Positions 13,191 through 14,143 of a DNA stretch of 14,143 bases are shown in pieces. Made by a program: the position numbers and the translations under genes. Position 1 is the stretch's first letter. Each line of letters begins with the position of its first letter. The DNA lies in contig CAVGTF010000057.1 in NCBI GenBank assembly GCA_963632245.1, forward strand, positions 1-14,143, read 5' to 3'. The notes under the pieces are model-generated. The model did no database searches and had not been told where the DNA came from. It saw only the letters and a program-made list of their open reading frames with translations. Source of the DNA: UBA1724 sp963632245 (lineage in GTDB: Bacteria > Verrucomicrobiota > Lentisphaeria > Oligosphaerales > Oligosphaeraceae).

Positions 13191-14143
13191 TTACTTGTCG
13201 GCGTCGTCGTTCTCGGTCTCTTCGGTCTCGCGGGCGGCCTCCTCCAGGCGCTGCTTCACGTAGCCCTTCGGGGCGATGGCGCCCAGGGCGTAGGTGATGG
13301 TGAGGAGGATGGTGAGCTGGAGCAGCGCGTGGGACCATCCCTTCTGGACCAGCGCGAAGCAGGAGACCAGGATGATTGCCAGCAGGAAGAATACGCGCAG
13401 TCCGGTGGGCAGGGAGGGCCAGAGATCCCGTCCGAAGTGCCGGTAGGGGATATGGGAGACCATGAGGATGCAGGCGACGAGTGCCAGTGCGGCGCAGATC
13501 CACTGTGTGGCAACGCAGGGATAGATTCGCAGGAGGAGTGCGCCGGCGCCGGCCAGGAGGGCTCCGGCGGGGGAGGGCAGTCCCTGGAAAATTCCCTCGG
13601 GCATCCGGGTCTTTGGGTGGAGGAAGCGCTTGAGGCGGAAGAAGACGCTGATCACGTAGATCAGGGCCAGGATGGGCGCTGCCACGGCCAGACAGTGGTT
13701 TCCGGAGGTAGTCAGGCTCCGGTAGAGGATGATTCCGCAGGCGATGCCGAAGCTGGTGCCGTCCGCGATGTCGTCATAGAGCGCGCCGCGGGGAGTGGAG
13801 CCGAATTTCTTCGCCATCTTCCCGTCGAAGAGGTCGAAGAATTGTCCCAGGAAGATCAGGAGGAATGCCAGGAGGGTGCCGCGGGTGGAATCGGTATTCC
13901 AGGCGATGCAGGCGGCGATGATTCCGCAGAGGAAGTTGAGCAGCGTGAGGGAGTTCGCGTAGAAGTGGCTGGGGATGACCTTGCAGTAGAGGGAGAGGAA
14001 CGCCATGATGACACAGGCGCTCATGATGCAGTCGGTGGCCTCCTGGTTGAGCTGGGTCAGTGGCGGGAAGGTGGCCACCTTTTCGATGGCGCAGAAGTGG
14101 TAGAGCGCCAAGATGCCGATGAGGATCGTGATCAGCGCGGTCT
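13191..14143 (-). CDS. CDP-alcohol phosphatidyltransferase (PssA-like), 5' end beyond window
   Basis: This family joins CDP-diacylglycerol to an alcohol head group in the membrane; the PssA branch uses serine. The signature is at 13761-13835: DxxDG, Ala, Lys in place of the usual Arg, Gly, then two Asp (DLFDGKMAKKFG... LYDDIAD). The D-D-G-A-G-D-D set is complete, with the A-to-G spacing one residue shorter than the common form. Several membrane helices follow, and the tail is charged (about the last 25 residues, Glu/Asp-rich). The usual family N-terminus corresponds to ANSLTLLNFLCGII near residue 52 from TTG 14111. The frame is open to the right edge and encodes a further hydrophobic helix (ALITILIGILALYHF), so the gene is probably truncated here or has extra N-terminal helices. 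In-frame ATGs at 14024 and 14006 are the alternative starts. PssA is likely but not certain, so no symbol is given. Confidence 0.88.
   Translation of the reverse strand, partial: TALITILIGILALYHFCAIEKVATFPPLTQLNQEATDCIMSACVIMAFLSLYCKVIPSHFYANSLTLLNFLCGIIAACIAWNTDSTRGTLLAFLLIFLGQFFDLFDGKMAKKFGSTPRGALYDDIADGTSFGIACGIILYRSLTTSGNHCLAVAAPILALIYVISVFFRLKRFLHPKTRMPEGIFQGLPSPAGALLAGAGALLLRIYPCVATQWICAALALVACILMVSHIPYRHFGRDLWPSLPTGLRVFFLLAIILVSCFALVQKGWSHALLQLTILLTITYALGAIAPKGYVKQRLEEAARETEETENDDADK

Overview
The window most likely comes from a PVC-group bacterium, probably Lentisphaerota or a close relative. The grounds are two long, exported DUF4838 (alpha-glucuronidase-like) proteins side by side, an exbB-exbD-TPR gene set, a GC-rich chromosome, and several genes that start without a Shine-Dalgarno sequence. 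This placement is inference from gene content; no rRNA or marker gene is present.

Layout. Positions 1-1389 (+ strand) are visibly more AT-rich than the rest. They carry two tandem copies of a two-gene cassette: a basic protein with a D-D-WGH-HGD-PH-W motif, followed with overlapping ends by an acidic 94-residue protein. This looks like a toxin/immunity or toxin/antitoxin unit, with the first copy cut by the left edge. A strong bidirectional terminator (1635-1672) and tRNA-Val(GAC) mark the border with the GC-rich chromosome. Everything beyond is on the minus strand: a two-gene unit of unknown function (a charged 123-residue protein and a 459-residue coiled-coil protein), tRNA-Cys(GCA), two paralogous exported DUF4838 proteins (3945-6263 and 6642-8963), and then, in order of transcription, a CDP-alcohol phosphatidyltransferase cut by the right edge, exbB, exbD and a secreted TPR protein.

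How they may work together. The ExbB/ExbD pair should form a proton-driven motor in the inner membrane, with the TPR protein as its likely periplasmic partner and the phosphatidyltransferase making phospholipid head groups in the same membrane. The DUF4838 proteins probably act on glycans outside the cytoplasm.

Between genes. The two gaps next to the DUF4838 genes (6264-6641 and 8964-9626) are mosaics of dispersed repeats. They contain a 72-bp repeat at about 94% identity, a GC-rich element in three copies and both orientations, CCGCC/GGCGG hairpins, a 67-bp tandem duplication, and low-complexity tracts with a period near seven bases. The repeats are far better conserved than the neighbouring paralogous genes. 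Together with the cassette pair and an unusual C55 in the T-loops of both tRNAs, they are the most noteworthy observations here.
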